Shown here piece by piece: positions 1 to 11,015 of a stretch of 64,000 bases of DNA. A program made the position numbers and the translations under genes. Under the pieces are notes generated by a model. The model searched no databases and was not told where the DNA came from. It worked only from the letters and a program-made list of their open reading frames with translations. Position 1 is the first letter of the stretch. The number at the start of each line of letters is the position of its first letter. Source of the DNA: Anisus vortex (taxonomy: Eukaryota > Mollusca > Gastropoda > Planorbidae); assembly GCA_949126835.1 (NCBI GenBank), contig OX421503.1:1618501-1682500 (forward strand), in the 5' to 3' direction.

Positions 1-2731
1 ATCCAGTTATAAAATGTCCATAAACTTTCTTAAAAATGTCTCTGTCCCAGCCAATTCTATAGACCAATACAATACTAATGACTATACTATACTATAAACA
101 ATACTATAGTCAAGAATCCAACTATCCAGATGACGATTCTCTTGAATGTGTCACCAACAAGATATTTACATGAAGATTTGATATCAACAGGTGCATGACA
201 TTTGTCAACTGATATATTTGTATTTAAAATTTGTGGATAACAGATTTTATAGTCACTAGCCATTAACTCAGAATTTATGGTTAATCCTCTAAAAAAGTCC
301 TTGTCAATATGTTGTATTTTCATATATTGAATATACAAAGTATCTAGTGTAAAGTATTCTGGTAATCCCATATCTTTAAATTTTGTAATTAATGTATGAC
401 TTAAATTTAAATGCTTTAGATTCTTTAAATCACCAAAGACTTGATTTCTGAGAGTTTTTATTTTAGTGTAGGATAAATCAATTATTGCTAAAGATCTTGG
501 AAAATCAAACAATTGATTTATTATGAGATTTTCATTGTGTGAAAGGTTCAATCGTTTTAATTGTGAAAATTGTTCAACAGATTTTAAATAATTGCTATGA
601 TTTATTTTATTAGAACTAACATCTAACTCGATAAGATCTTTAAATTTCCAATATTGTAATTCATAATCAAAATTTGTCAAACTACAACTTCTTCCTTCAA
701 ATGAAATAATAGAAAACAAATGTGAATTTATAAAAGAATCATTCACTGAAGGATACAATATAGATCTAGATCTCAACATTAATATTGACATTTTGTGCAA
801 TGCTTTATGTTTTCGTTTGATTGATTTATTATTGTTAACTTCGACGTATTCTTTATTACTAGAAATACATTTGTAGTTCTTTGGACATAAATTATCACAT
901 CTATAGTGTGCATTTCTTTCTTTTAATGGTAAAAGATCTTCAACATTTTTTAAATTAAGACATATGTCTCTTAGTTGAAATTTCAAATATCCTTGGCAAT
1001 TATATTTATCAACTTCCACGTTAGACCTTAAATTCTCATCTTCACCATGTGGACAATCATAATAGCCGTTTCTGATCATTTCAGGGAAAATGCAGTAAGA
1101 ATTAAAACATTTAATAAAAGATTCTGGGCAAAGAAAGTTTTCACAATTTTGTAAATTAGAATTATCTTTACATTGGCAAGTATAATCTTTAATACATTTG
1201 AGAGAATATTGATTTTTATCTGATTCACATTGAACATATTCAAGAGTAAAGTTTAAATTCACTGTACGAATCGAGCATGTGTCATTAAATGTTTGGTTGT
1301 TTCTGTCATCAACACAGAAAATATCAACATTTGGATTAGAGAGTTTGTTATCTATTTCATTGTACGGCATAGTTTGACATTCAATATACATTTCACATAT
1401 AGAAAAGTCAACTTTTTCAAGAGTATAAAATGTATTAGCACCTCTATTTAAAAGAAAAATGAAATTATTTTTTGCATTATTGTCAACATATTTAAATTTT
1501 GAATACCTACTATAGCTGCTAGAAATATATTTCTCAAACGTTTCACTGATGTTATGTTTTTTTGTATTGCACTCTAGTTTAGTCATTTCATTAGCATTCC
1601 TATAAACAAAATTTAAAATAAAATTGAGATGGAAATGAGTTAATGTTACTTTGTCGATAATAGTGTTTATTTGTTTATTTCGTTGTTCATAATATATTTT
1701 GGGAATAAAACTATCACCTTCACAAATTAATAATGAATTTGGCCATGGGGTTAAACAGTCAATTTCTACCATATATTTACCTAAATTATAAAGATTCTTG
1801 TCATGGTAAAGTATGGTGTTTGTGTATATTGACAAATCCAAATAAAAACATTGCCAAATCCCAATCTCAAACCTTATTCGTGAAGAGTTAGAAAATGTAT
1901 AGGGATTTTTACTTGGCCATTCTGCCCCATTTCTACCATTTATAAATAAAAGATATAGATTTGTTTCACTAGTGCTAGTCACTATTGATAAATTATTTAT
2001 ATATTGAATTATATCAACAAACTCATCATAAGTCTCAAGAGAAAGAAAATTCATTCCATACTTTGCAGGACAAAAACACAATAGGCTAAGTGAACTATTT
2101 TCTGACAATTGATTTACAATACGATAATCTGATTTTACAGAACTTCTGCCATTGTATGATAAATCATTCTCAGTGTTCATATCACAAATCTTGTTAAAAA
2201 TCTTTTTAATATTTAATTTTTTAAATGATGATGTAAAGTGAATAAAATCAAACGCACTAAATATATCGTCTGTCTCTTCAGAAGATTGTATTAAAAAAAA
2301 TCTATTGTAAGCTCTATTTTCATTTTCACTATTAACAATATTTTGAATAATTGGATTACTATAGTTCTTTATATTATTATCTACAATGTTAAACAAAAAA
2401 ATAAATGATAGAGACAAATAAGAACAATTGAGTTGTTCATTTTTCTTCCATTGTTTACTTTCTTCCAGTACTGAATCAATTGGTAGAGTTTCATTATATT
2501 TAAATTGCCCATTTATGAAGTCAATGTTTACATTCTTAGAACACTTGTTTCCTATCATCATGGTCAAATTTAGCTCAAACTGGCCATTTTTCTGGGTGTT
2601 GCTCTTCATAAAGTCAAAGAATGTTTGCATGAAATCTCTTTGCTTTTCAATTTCACCTCGACAATCCAGTACTGCCAAAAGTCTTTTATATTGTGCATTG
2701 CAGTTTTGTAAAGGAAACAAACTGGCGGACT
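1..2731 (-). CDS. LDLa + LRR receptor (GRL101-like GPCR), large partial exon
   Basis: The long open frame reads from about 2731 down to a TAG at 87-89 (about 880 residues). No ATG lies at its start. Instead a pyrimidine-rich tract ending TATTGACAG is a good splice acceptor at 2732-2734, so this is an internal exon and the 5' exon with the signal peptide was not found. Domains in order: about 540 residues of ectodomain with no family I recognise, many N-glycosylation sequons and scattered cysteines; one LDL-receptor class A module near residues 560-600 (Cys-rich, ending CPHGEDE); a Cys-rich linker; four to five leucine-rich repeats near 690-810 (motifs LDVSSNKI, LKRLNLSHNE, LKHLNLSHT); a Cys-containing hinge; then a hydrophobic helix WIVGFLTIVLFIV. 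LDLa + LRR + rhodopsin-type 7TM is the architecture of Lymnaea GRL101 and relaxin-receptor-like LGRs, so a cell-surface signalling receptor is inferred. After the stop, another frame continues with VYRIGWDRDIFKK, typical of the first intracellular loop. It is therefore either a pseudogene, a frameshifting allele or an assembly indel. Confidence 0.75.
13..22. other. Frame-restoring region of the receptor exon beyond the stop
   Basis: Minus-strand sequence from 86 to 1 stays open in another frame and looks like the first intracellular loop of a GRL101-type receptor, so the gene continues left of the window. Confidence 0.5.
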
Positions 2732-2739
2732 CTGTCAAT

Positions 2740-3002
2740 ACAAATACAATATATATTTATATTTTAAACAAAACTTTGTTATAAATCGTTAACATTTGCA
2801 CATGACTAAATAATGCAATTGAGTAGTTTTTAAAACCGAAACATAAATACGTTGATACAAATTACATTAATTTCATTGTGGCCCATTTAATTTCTAAGCT
2901 ACACAGTTTAAAATCTTCAACAACCAATCAAATCATTTCGCTTTTTATCTTTCATGCCTAACCTAAATAGTTTGGTGCTGTCATATTAACAATTTGTGAT
3001 TT
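2740..3002. other. Intergenic/intronic AT-rich stretch
   Basis: No open frame with recognisable homology. It probably belongs to the intron upstream of the receptor exon. Confidence 0.4.
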
Positions 3003-3600
3003 TCTAGACTAGAATTGTTAAGGCATATCCTTAATGGCAAGGCTTAACCAAAGAGTGTGGGACAAGGCGAAACTCATTGACGGGTCTAAACTTTCAGTCT
3101 ACCAGGCCTACGTGCTCGGGTCTCTCCTCTATGGAAGCAAGACCTGGGCTACCTACGCCAAGCAAATAAAGCTCAACAGCTTTCACCTGCGATACTTGCC
3201 CAGGACCCAGGATCCTCCATATCAATTGGCAGGAAAGAGTCACACATGTGGAGGTGCTCAGGAGAAACCATATTATTATGCTAAGTGTGAACTAAATCCT
3301 GAGTGAGAGGCGCCTGCGATGGATAGGCCATGTCAACAGTATGGAGAGCTTCCAGCTGGAACAAGAAAAACAGACCGCCCTTGTCTTTGTTTTAAAGATG
3401 TCTGCGAAAAAGACTTGGTACTTGCAAACATTGACCACAAAACGTGGGAGAGCCTTGCTGGGGAATCCATCCCCTGGCTGTCCAAGGTGCGTGAGGGCAC
3501 ACAGGTCGCAGAAGCCACCCTCACAGGAAGGTGCGAAGAAAAACGAGCCAGGAGAAAGGCGAGGGGCAGAGGAAAAGAAGACTGAGCCATCATCCCTTGA
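3003..3600 (+). pseudogene. LINE (RTE/Jockey-like) reverse transcriptase 3' fragment
   Basis: Two adjoining frames (3034-3306 and 3319-3585) together read like the post-polymerase C-terminal region of animal non-LTR reverse transcriptases. Recognisable stretches are an ARLNQRVWDKAKL-like start, the LGSLLYGSKTW block (family pattern LxTLLYGxExW) and, in the second frame, a CFKDVCEKDL...TWESLA block (family pattern YKDxxKxDL...W). The catalytic palm with the YxDD box is absent, so the copy is 5'-truncated, as usual for LINE insertions. At least one frameshift near 3200-3310 breaks it. It ends in a (TA)n tract. Confidence 0.7.
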
Positions 3601-3602
3601 GG

Positions 3603-3642
<40 letters not shown>
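3601..3642. repeat. (TA)n microsatellite
   Basis: Pure TA dinucleotide run that joins the LINE tail to the adjacent solo LTR. Confidence 0.95.
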
Positions 3643-3646
<4 letters not shown>

Positions 3647-4255
3647 ACGAATGTCGGTCATAGATGAATGACGTACTAAGGCATTGACCTCTTAACAAGT
3701 GCGTATTAGAGCCCAAGGTTTGACCTTTATGCCCTGAGGGCAGTTTAAATAAAATAATTCGTCCAACCCCGTGGAAATTGAAGATTACTCTGGATCGCAG
3801 TATCCTGTAGAGCACAAGTGCGTATTAGGACCCTGTAGAATCTTCGATAATAGTTTTCTTTGTAAAGTCCCTACCTCCTTAGAGTTAGTTCTGTTCGAAA
3901 GTTTGTAGAGAGAAGTCGCTATATTGATACTTGTATATTTTATGTCATTTTATGAAACTCTAATGTTAGCCATCTGTTGATGCAATGGCTTATAGTTTAT
4001 CTTGAGTCTAAAATTTAAATAAAATTGTTTATTCAACAACTGGAGTTGTTTGATCTATCATTGTTGAGAAAGGTGTTGAAGATAAGTATACCGAATATAA
4101 CTACATTACTGCATAGACCTGTCAGTCAATGAACCCCTAGCTTGGGCTACAGATTAGCAGAATCTAGAAACTTCTAATAAAGATACAACTATATACATTG
4201 AATGTTGAATCCGATTTAACGAGTCGTAATAATAGTCATCATAGAAATAGTTCAT

Positions 4256-4259
<4 letters not shown>
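3643..4259 (+). mobile_element. Candidate solo LTR in a TA microsatellite
   Basis: A 617-bp block starts TGTTACGAATG and ends AGTTCATAACA, giving the TG...CA ends and the short inverted termini (TGTTA/TAACA) of an LTR. It is flanked on both sides by (TA)n, with ATAT immediately outside each end (uninformative as a target duplication in this context). It holds an AATAAA near 4018 as expected for an LTR polyadenylation signal, and no coding frame. Strand is assumed from the AATAAA. No internal retroelement sequence adjoins it, so it would be a recombination remnant. Confidence 0.5.

Positions 4260-4292
<33 letters not shown>
4260..4292. repeat. (TA)n microsatellite
   Basis: TA run downstream of the solo LTR. 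It is followed by ACTAGCTGATTTACCCGGCG, a TE-end-like sequence I recognise as recurrent beside TA runs in invertebrate genomes but cannot assign to a family. Confidence 0.85.
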
Positions 4293-4293
<1 letters not shown>

Positions 4294-5095
4294 TAGCTGA
4301 TTTACCCGGCGTTGTCTGGGGTAATAATTACATAGATTCAGCTTTAAATACAATTATTATTTTAAGAATATGATGAATTAATTATTGATTAAGTTGCAAT
4401 GGACCTAGGTATATTGGAAATAATTTCGAATTTATGTTGTTTACTTTCAAGCCAAAAAATTAAGCTAACTATAATTGGAAAGCTAATAGTAATGGAAAAC
4501 CATTTTACATGCCTTTTTAATTTCTTTCCGGACAATGCAGAGGAATTCAGCTTGTAAGATATAAGCAAATAAAATTAAAGAAAAAACATATAGAGACAAC
4601 AATAAAGACAAAAACATATATACAGCAATAAATAGGTTATAAAATATACATACTGTAACTATAACATACAGAAACAACATTTTTAACAAAGTAAAAACTC
4701 TCTCCAATAAATACAAGTTTTATTAAAATTTGTATGAAAAAAGTCATCAAGAAAAATGTCTATAGAATTAAAAAAAAAGAATTTAGATTATACTTAACAT
4801 ATAGCAATGCCGAACAACAATTTATTTTTGAAAACATCTCATCAGTTTAAAATGTAAAATAATATAATGAGTGTTGGATAACATTATTAGGCTATAACAC
4901 ATAAGAAAAAAAAAGCATTTTTTAAATACAAATTTACACAAAATTAAAGAAAAACACTAAAAGATATTTTAAAAAAATGCAATTTAAATCAATTAAAGGG
5001 TTTTTAAATTAATTAAATAAATTGTCAGTAGCTCTAGGTTTAGTAAATCATTAAATGTAAACATCCCAATGTACACAAATGAATAATTGTCCATA
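4293..5095. other. AT-rich stretch without a supported gene
   Basis: Poly-A/T-rich sequence with only short frames. It may be the decayed 3' continuation of the minus-strand Helitron remnant to its right, but I see no diagnostic motif. Confidence 0.4.
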
Positions 5096-5840
5096 ACAAA
5101 TTCGACATTTACCTCAACGCTTTAGAACAAAATTTTACCTCCAGGAGCAAAAATAAAAATTTTGAACGGATCTAGATTAGGCCATAATATAATGTGAGAT
5201 CAAACTTTTAAAGCTAAATTATGAGTTGGCATTCCTAGTGGCTCCAAAGAATTTAACAATTCAACAGGGTAAAAAACAATGGCATGAAATTGGCTGATTC
5301 TACTTTTGCACCAAAGAAAGTCATTTGAAAGCAAGAATCATACATTCGAATGTGTTTTTAAAAATATTTAGACTCTGGTGTTTCTACGCACATAAAATAA
5401 TAAAGGAGTTGAGGTGGTTGGTCAATAGGGCGAAAAATTATTTTCTTCCCAAAACAACAAATTCCTGGTGATTTATTTTGCAACCTTTTTGCCTGACAGT
5501 ATTGACAAACAATGTCCAATAATCCTATTTCTATGCCTACATCAGGTTGTAATTGATAATTAATTGTTCAATCATAATGAAATGATTCTAATGTAAAGTC
5601 TTGAACTCGCCTCTGTCGTTCCATTCTAATTCTGTTTTGGAAAAGTTTCTCTTCCCTTTGTTCTGGCATTTCATTGGCACGAATTATGGACACTCTTTGT
5701 CTTTTCAGTTCTTGTTGCTCTGGAGTCTCACTTTTTCGAAGTTTCTTTGATTCAGGGATAGTGGTAAACATCCTAATGATGAAAAAAAAAATATCATAAG
5801 AATCATTTTTAGAAAAAAAACATATAGGATACAATAAAAA
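5096..5840 (-). pseudogene. Helitron polyprotein N-terminal region, decayed copy 1
   Basis: Read right to left, 5834-5568 encodes a basic stretch with SETPEQQELKRQR and RMERQRRVQDFTLESFHYD. It matches the charged TPEQRE...NRxRxxxxR...FHYD segment that precedes the zinc-binding region in Helitron replicase-helicase proteins. Below 5568 the frame is broken, but near 5345-5270 a frame reads YDSCFQMTFFGAKVESANFM, the counterpart of the family's YNSCFQMTSFGA block. Several stops and frameshifts mean it is dead. A second copy of the overlapping region lies immediately to the right. Confidence 0.6.
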
Positions 5841-5869
5841 AAATTATGCTACCCAACACTCATATTATT

Positions 5870-6325
5870 TTACATTTTAAACTGAAGAGGTGTTTTCTAA
5901 AGTCCCAGGCGACGTCCGTAGATAAATTTAATAGGCCTTAATAAGCTACATATATTATTGCACTGTTATGCAGCTTCAGTTGCTTCATCACCAACAAAAT
6001 AAATGAAGAAACTTGGGTGACTCATTTAGCATTGGTAGGAGTGAACCGACTTTATGGTATATTTGACCCTGTACTTTAAAGGTTGGTATGAAATTGGAAG
6101 ATTCTACATTTGCACCAAAGGCAGTCATTTGAAAGGAAGAATTATACTAATATGTTTTTAAAATGTCTAGATTCAGGTGTTTCCCCAGACATGTAAGAAT
6201 AAATGGGTTCTGGTTGTTGATCAATAATGGGCAAAACTATCCCCCCCCCCCCATCCAGAACAACAAATTCCTGGCGATTAATTTCTAAACCTATTGACAA
6301 ACAATATCCATTGATCCTATGTGTA
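5870..6325 (-). pseudogene. Helitron polyprotein N-terminal region, decayed copy 2
   Basis: On the minus strand 6396-6142 ends with the family-typical block QPEPIYSYMSGETPESRHFK. After a frameshift, 6125-6000 continues FQMTAFGANV...TFKVQGQIYHKVGSLLP, which is the conserved start of the Helitron_like_N domain. The left part near 5960 is lost to stops. It is paralogous to 5250-5460 (for example both carry the same ACAACAAATTCCTGG stretch), so two Helitron copies or a duplication lie head to tail. A C12 homopolymer interrupts it near 6241. A plus-strand LINE fragment abuts its right end at about 6326. Confidence 0.65.
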
Positions 6326-6695
6326 CATCCTAACTCAGAAAAATTCACGTACTTAGGAAGCTCACTCATACCAGATGGGGGAAGCAAAGAAGACATTCAG
6401 AACAGACTGAATAAAGCCAGAATCGCATTTAACAACATTAACAACATCTGGAAATCCTGTCAATATAGGCCCTAGTACAAGAACAAAATTAACGCTCTTT
6501 AACAGCTGTGTACTTCCTGTCCTTTATAGTGCTGAATGTTGGCGCATGACACAACAGGACCTTGCGAAGCTTTCCACTTTTCACACGAAAAACCACAGGA
6601 GGATTTTGAAAAATGTGTGGCTCAAGAAAATAACCAACGAAGAATTAATGTCCCAAAGCAACCACGAAGACATGGGCAATATCCATTTGGCTTGA
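6326..6695 (+). pseudogene. LINE reverse transcriptase C-terminal fragment, family 1
   Basis: Frames at 6330-6475 and 6530-6690 encode KFTYLGSSLIPDGGSKEDI, ARIAFNNINNIWKS, then after a frameshift ECWRMTQQDLAKLSTFHTK and NEELMSQSNHEDMG. This is the region just downstream of the polymerase palm in a widespread animal LINE group (pattern FxYLGSxISPDGG...ECWRMT). It is 5'-truncated, frameshifted, and cut off within the block that normally reads RRWRWIGHV. Confidence 0.7.
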
Positions 6696-6699
6696 TATG

Positions 6700-7870
6700 G
6701 GACAGTAGCAACTCTCAGCCATGCTTTTGGATGCCTTCAAAGACAGTGATGTAGGGATCAAACTCCAGTACCGCTTTGATGGTAAGCTGTTCAATCTGAG
6801 GAGACTGCAGGCCAAATGTATGACCCGCATTGAGACAATACGGGACTTTTTGTTTGCAAATGACTGCTCCCTGATAGCCTCCACGGAGGCAGACATGCAG
6901 CGCAGTATGGACCTGTTCTCAGCGGCATGCACCAACTTCGGCTTAACTATTTCAACCAAGAAAACCGAGGTTTTGCACCAGCCTGCTCCTGGATGCGAGC
7001 ACACTGAACCTTCCATCACTGTAAATGGACTAAAGCTTAATAATGTTGATAGGTTCACATACCTCGGCAGTACCCTCTCCCAGTCTGTACATATAGACGA
7101 TGAAGTAAATCTCAGGATAGCCAGAGCCAGTTCCTCCTTTGGAAGACTGCGGTCTAATGTTTGGAATCGGAGAGGCATTAAGCTGCAAACCAAACTAAAA
7201 GTCTATTCAGCTGCCGTTCTACCAATTCTTCTCTACGCATGTGAAACCTGGACCGTGTATAGCCGTCACGCCAGGAAGCTAAATCACTTCCATCTGAGCT
7301 GCTTACGAAAGCTGACACGGGTCAGGTGGCAGGACAGGGTCTCAGACGCTGAAGTCCTTGCACAGACCGGCATGCCAAGCAGGTACACCCAACTGGCAAA
7401 AGCCCAGCTCAGATGGGCAGGCCGTGTTGTGCGCGTGCCAGAAGTACGACTGCCCCAAAAAATCTTCTATGGTGAACTAGTCGTAGGAAAGCGATCGCGA
7501 GGAGGGCAGAAGAAGAGGTATAAAGACACCCTGAAGGGCTCCTTAAAAAATCTGGAAATTGACCCAAACCATTGGGAAAGACTGGCTGAGGAACGATCCT
7601 CTTGGTGAGGCATGACCGCTAATGGAGCAGCAGCTCATGAGGAAAAAAGGCGAAGGGTCGCAAATGCAAAACGTCAACTAAAAAGTCCAGAAAAGACGGC
7701 CCCTCTACTGCCGGCCAGCAGGCCTTGCATTCATGCCCCCACTGCGGCAAACTTTTTCGGGCAAGAATAGGCCTCACCAGCCATCTTCATACATTCATAC
7801 CCATAAGCAACTATGACACTGATAAAGGATGGTCCTCTTCGCAGGCGATTGACATTCATCATCATCACCT
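6700..7870 (+). pseudogene. LINE reverse transcriptase fragment, family 2, with Cys2His2-like tail
   Basis: An open frame 6721-7608 (about 295 residues) covers the end of the RT palm through the C-terminal region: AMLLDAFKDSDVGIKL, KLFNLRRLQAK, the catalytic box FLFANDCSL, FGLTISTKKTEV, FTYLGSTLS, YACETWTVYSRHARKLNHFH and LRWAGRVVR. The catalytic box should be F/Y-A-D-D; here it is FAND, so one catalytic aspartate is asparagine. An in-frame TGA follows W at 7606, and the same frame then continues with AAHEEKRRRVANAKRQL. Another frame near 7725-7790 gives CPHCGKLFRARIGLTSHLHT, the C2H2-like motif that ends these ORFs. It is 5'-truncated and dead. Confidence 0.8.
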
Positions 7871-8389
7871 ATAGTATAGGACTTGTGCTACCGGGTGACA
7901 GTGCAGGTATACGGGCGAGCCACCACGATAATGATCCTTAGTGGGAACCGCAGTGAACGATCGCTGGGTTGCGGAGACCTTCGCCTGTTACACGGCACGC
8001 CACGCCTTCGGCGTTATCTATGTTTACTATATATTTATTCGAAGACTGTAGTTTTGAATTCATAGACGCCGAGGAAATTTAGTCAAAACAATTAAAACGA
8101 AGATAATAAAAAAATGTAAAATATAATAATAAGTTTTTTGTTTACTTACTGAAAGGTATTAGAAGTATTCAGACTATGTTGGTCAACGTGTTTTACAATC
8201 AGTCGAAGGCTAGAAGTATTCGGACAATGTTGGACAACGTTTTTTACAATTAAACTCTAATTTAGAAATGCAACCCAATAACAACCTGTTGCAAAGCTCA
8301 GATAAACATAAGCACAAAAACACTTTCCTTATCCGGGACTTATCCCCTATGCGAGAACAAATGAATATAACTAATATAAGTATAAGTAA
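7871..8389. other. LINE 3' flank and unassigned AT-rich DNA
   Basis: GC-richer sequence to about 8010 may be the LINE 3' UTR. Two near-copies of a short AGAAGTATTCNGAC...ATGTTGG motif sit at about 8161 and 8211. No gene is seen. Confidence 0.35.
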
Positions 8390-8575
8390 TCTTTCTTCCT
8401 GAGTGGCACTCGGGCATGGAATGGGTTGCCTGAAAAAAATAGGAAAACCAGTAACTTAACATCATTTAAGACATTAATAAGAATGCAAGACTAGACTCGG
8501 ACTACGGATGAGCGTTAGGACGTAATAATCTTCTCTATAGAAGAAGCGTCTGTAATATATAAAAAAAGATAAGTC
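8390..8575 (+). mobile_element. SINE family C (3' part)
   Basis: Contains GAGTGGCACTCGGGCATGG, a TTAAGACATTAATAAGAATG stretch, AGACTCGGACTACGGATGAG and the tail AATAATCTTCTCTATAGAAG...GCGTCTGTAATATATAA. Copies or fragments recur at 29935, 40545, 42258, 45697, 58430 and 63655. Confidence 0.65.
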
Positions 8576-9057
8576 GAAGCTTGAAAGTGCCCGGGAGGAG
8601 ATGTCCAAATTGGCATGATTTAATTAATGGCTTGCCAGATAATAGTAAATATCAAGCCAAACTGAATTGAATGCATTTTAATTTACAAAGTTATTAAGTC
8701 AAAACAATAAAAAAAAAAACAATATTAATTTATTGTCCGATTTATTGAAAAAATGAATATTTAGCAATCATTACATACATTATGAAAAATATTATTCAGG
8801 AATTTTAGGTGAGTGACACAGCTCACGTGTTTTCAAATTGACCGATGGGGATCTTTTTACCTACAAACACGGTCTTTATAGGCTATATATTAATGTTTTA
8901 TTTAATAGTATTTTATTAAATAGTAAACTTCGTGTATCTAGGAAAAAGGTTCTATTCGTTGTTCAAAACATTTTCCAGAATAAATCTCAACTTGTAAAAC
9001 TAACGCAATTAGTATTCGTAAGTTTATATTAAATATAAGAAAAGGTAATAATTAAGT
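8576..9057. other. AT-rich stretch, no gene seen
   Basis: Only a 64-residue frame without recognisable similarity. Confidence 0.4.
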
Positions 9058-9250
9058 CATACGGTCGGATAGCAAAGTCGACAGTGAGCTCGTCTTCATA
9101 AGCTCGACATCCAAGGTTCGACCCATGGTGCAGACAATCAGAAATAAAATATCCACCGACCACTACCAAGCCAAGACCATCGTATTAACGGTGGTCTTGA
9201 CCAAGCCCATCGAAAGTACTAATGGACAGATAGTGTCCCAACGACCGATG
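9058..9250 (+). mobile_element. Possible tRNA-derived SINE
   Basis: A region beginning GGTCGGATAGCAAAGTCGAC carries GGTTCGACCC, a B-box-like promoter sequence, about 55 bp downstream. The A box is weak, and no second copy was seen in this window. Confidence 0.3.
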
Positions 9251-9655
9251 AGGTTATAAGGGAACAAAAAAGCATATACTCACCAAAACACAGGAAAAGA
9301 AAAATGCAAGAGAAAAACATTTTCTTAAATGTATCAGTAAATAAGATATCAATTGTTTGTCTAACACTCTACCCAAAATAGTGTGATGTTGAATTGATTG
9401 TTTCTATAGCTGAATTAAATGTTAACTCTCTAAACGAAAAGACAACATGCCATTTTATAAAGTTTCAAACAAGTAAGTGTTCACTTTGTGAGATGATGTT
9501 TATAAATCAACACCAGTGAATCTATGAGCCAATGAGCGATGATGTCTGGAAATAACGTGCACTTGTGGGCGTGGATTTGATCAGATAATATTACGTATTG
9601 TATTTCCTATTGGTTGCATTAACACTGTGCTACAATCTTAGTGGCAGTGTTCACT
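9251..9655. other. Unassigned stretch
   Basis: No supported gene or repeat between the SINE-like block and the 61-bp array. Confidence 0.35.
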
Positions 9656-9660
9656 CAGCC

Positions 9661-9850
9661 TGTCATCTGGTGATCGGTGAGTGAAGTGTATCTCATGAAT
9701 GTAGTACTGTAGCTTGTTGTCTGTCATCTGGTGATCGGTGAGTGCAGTGTATCTCATGAATGTAGTACTGTAGCTTGTTGTCTGTCATCTGGTGATCGGT
9801 GAGTGCAGTGTATCTCATGAATGTAGTAGGCCTACTGTAGCTTGTTGTCT
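9661..9850 (+). repeat. 61-bp tandem repeat, 3 units
   Basis: Units start at 9661, 9722 and 9783 with TGTCATCTGGTGATCGGTGA. Units 1 and 2 read GTAGTACTGTAGC where unit 3 reads GTAGTAGGCCTACTGTAGC, an otherwise identical unit with a 6-bp gain. Confidence 0.95.
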
Positions 9851-9906
9851 ACAGTGAAGCCTTACGCTAACAAGACAATATATCTATTTTACTCCAACTC
9901 GACAAA

Positions 9907-10312
9907 CAAGGCAATAATGCGGGTTATAATAGTAAAATAACAGTATATTCGTAGGCCTACAAAACAAGGCAACAATGCGGGTTATAATAGTAAAAAAACA
10001 GTATATTCGTAGGCCTACAAAACAAGGCAACAATGCGGGTTATAACAGTAAAAAAACAGTATATTCGTAGGCCTACAAAACAAGGCAACAATGCGGGTTA
10101 TAATAGTAAAATAACAGTATATTCGTAGGCCTACAAAACAAGGCAACAATGCGGGTTATAATAGTAAAATAACAGTATATTTGTAGGCCTACAAAACAAG
10201 GCAACAATGCGGGTTATAATAGTAAAATAACAGTATATTCGTAGGCCTACAAAACAAGGCAACAATGCGGGTTATAATAGTAAAATAACAGTATATTCGT
10301 AGGCCCACAAAA
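9907..10312 (+). repeat. 58-bp tandem repeat, 7 units
   Basis: Units begin CAAGGCAACAATGCGGGTTA at 9907, 9965, 10023, 10081, 10139, 10197 and 10255, with very few differences. Nearly every unit junction carries the palindrome GTAGGCCTAC. Confidence 0.95.
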
Positions 10313-10429
10313 GAAGTCTTCCCTTCCAGCCGTACATTTCTTCCTGGTCACGCCCTCACCCTGTGATACCACTCGAAAATTTCAGAAAAGCCACGTTATT
10401 ATAAAAACTTGTTTCTGAACTATTTTGTA

Positions 10430-10594
10430 GAGTGGCGTATCTATGGATTTGGGAGCCCGGGGGGCTTTTACTCTTTAGGGGCCCTTACCAAAAACTTTTT
10501 TCAGACACTCCTTTGGGGGCCCCCCACCCCTAGGTAGGCTAGGGGCCCGGGGGACTTTCGAATTTAGACCCCCCCTCCCCTAGCTACGCCACTG
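10430..10594. mobile_element. 165-bp hAT-type MITE
   Basis: The ends are inverted (GAGTGGCGTATCTA at left, TAGCTACGCCACTG at right). They are flanked by ATTTTGTA and ATTTTGTG, an 8-bp target duplication with one mismatch, which is the hAT length. The interior is G/C-homopolymer-rich and non-coding. A partial relative starts at about 45652 (CAGTGGCGTATTTAGG). Confidence 0.65.
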
Positions 10595-11015
10595 ATTTTG
10601 TGCCTACATTTTTTTTTCTTAACCTCATTCATGTGTGCTGCCCCCACCCCCTTTCTTTTTTTCCAAAACCAAGAATTTTAAACTTTTTTTTTTCGACATG
10701 TATTTACTTATCAATTGTTTACGTTTCAAGTTTCACATTTTGATACTTAAAAAATAATAATTTAATTTTGGATATGTTTAGGTTGAAATAGTCCACCCGC
10801 AAGTGCATAAAAAGCCAGCCATATTATTGCCCCATCCTCAAACCGCGCACTACTTTCCCTCTTGCAAAATTTTGTCTCCCTCCCCCTTTCTACTAAATGT
10901 AGCCTATTTGTTTACAAATTGCCCACCCCTCCTTTTTTTTTCTATACTTTATACAATGTCGCTTCTCCCACCGCGCAAAGTTTTGCCTTAACCTCGTCCA
11001 GTTTATCATCTAGAT
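10595..11015. other. Pyrimidine-rich stretch, no gene seen
   Basis: C- and T-rich low-complexity sequence. The short frames in it are compositional. Confidence 0.4.
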
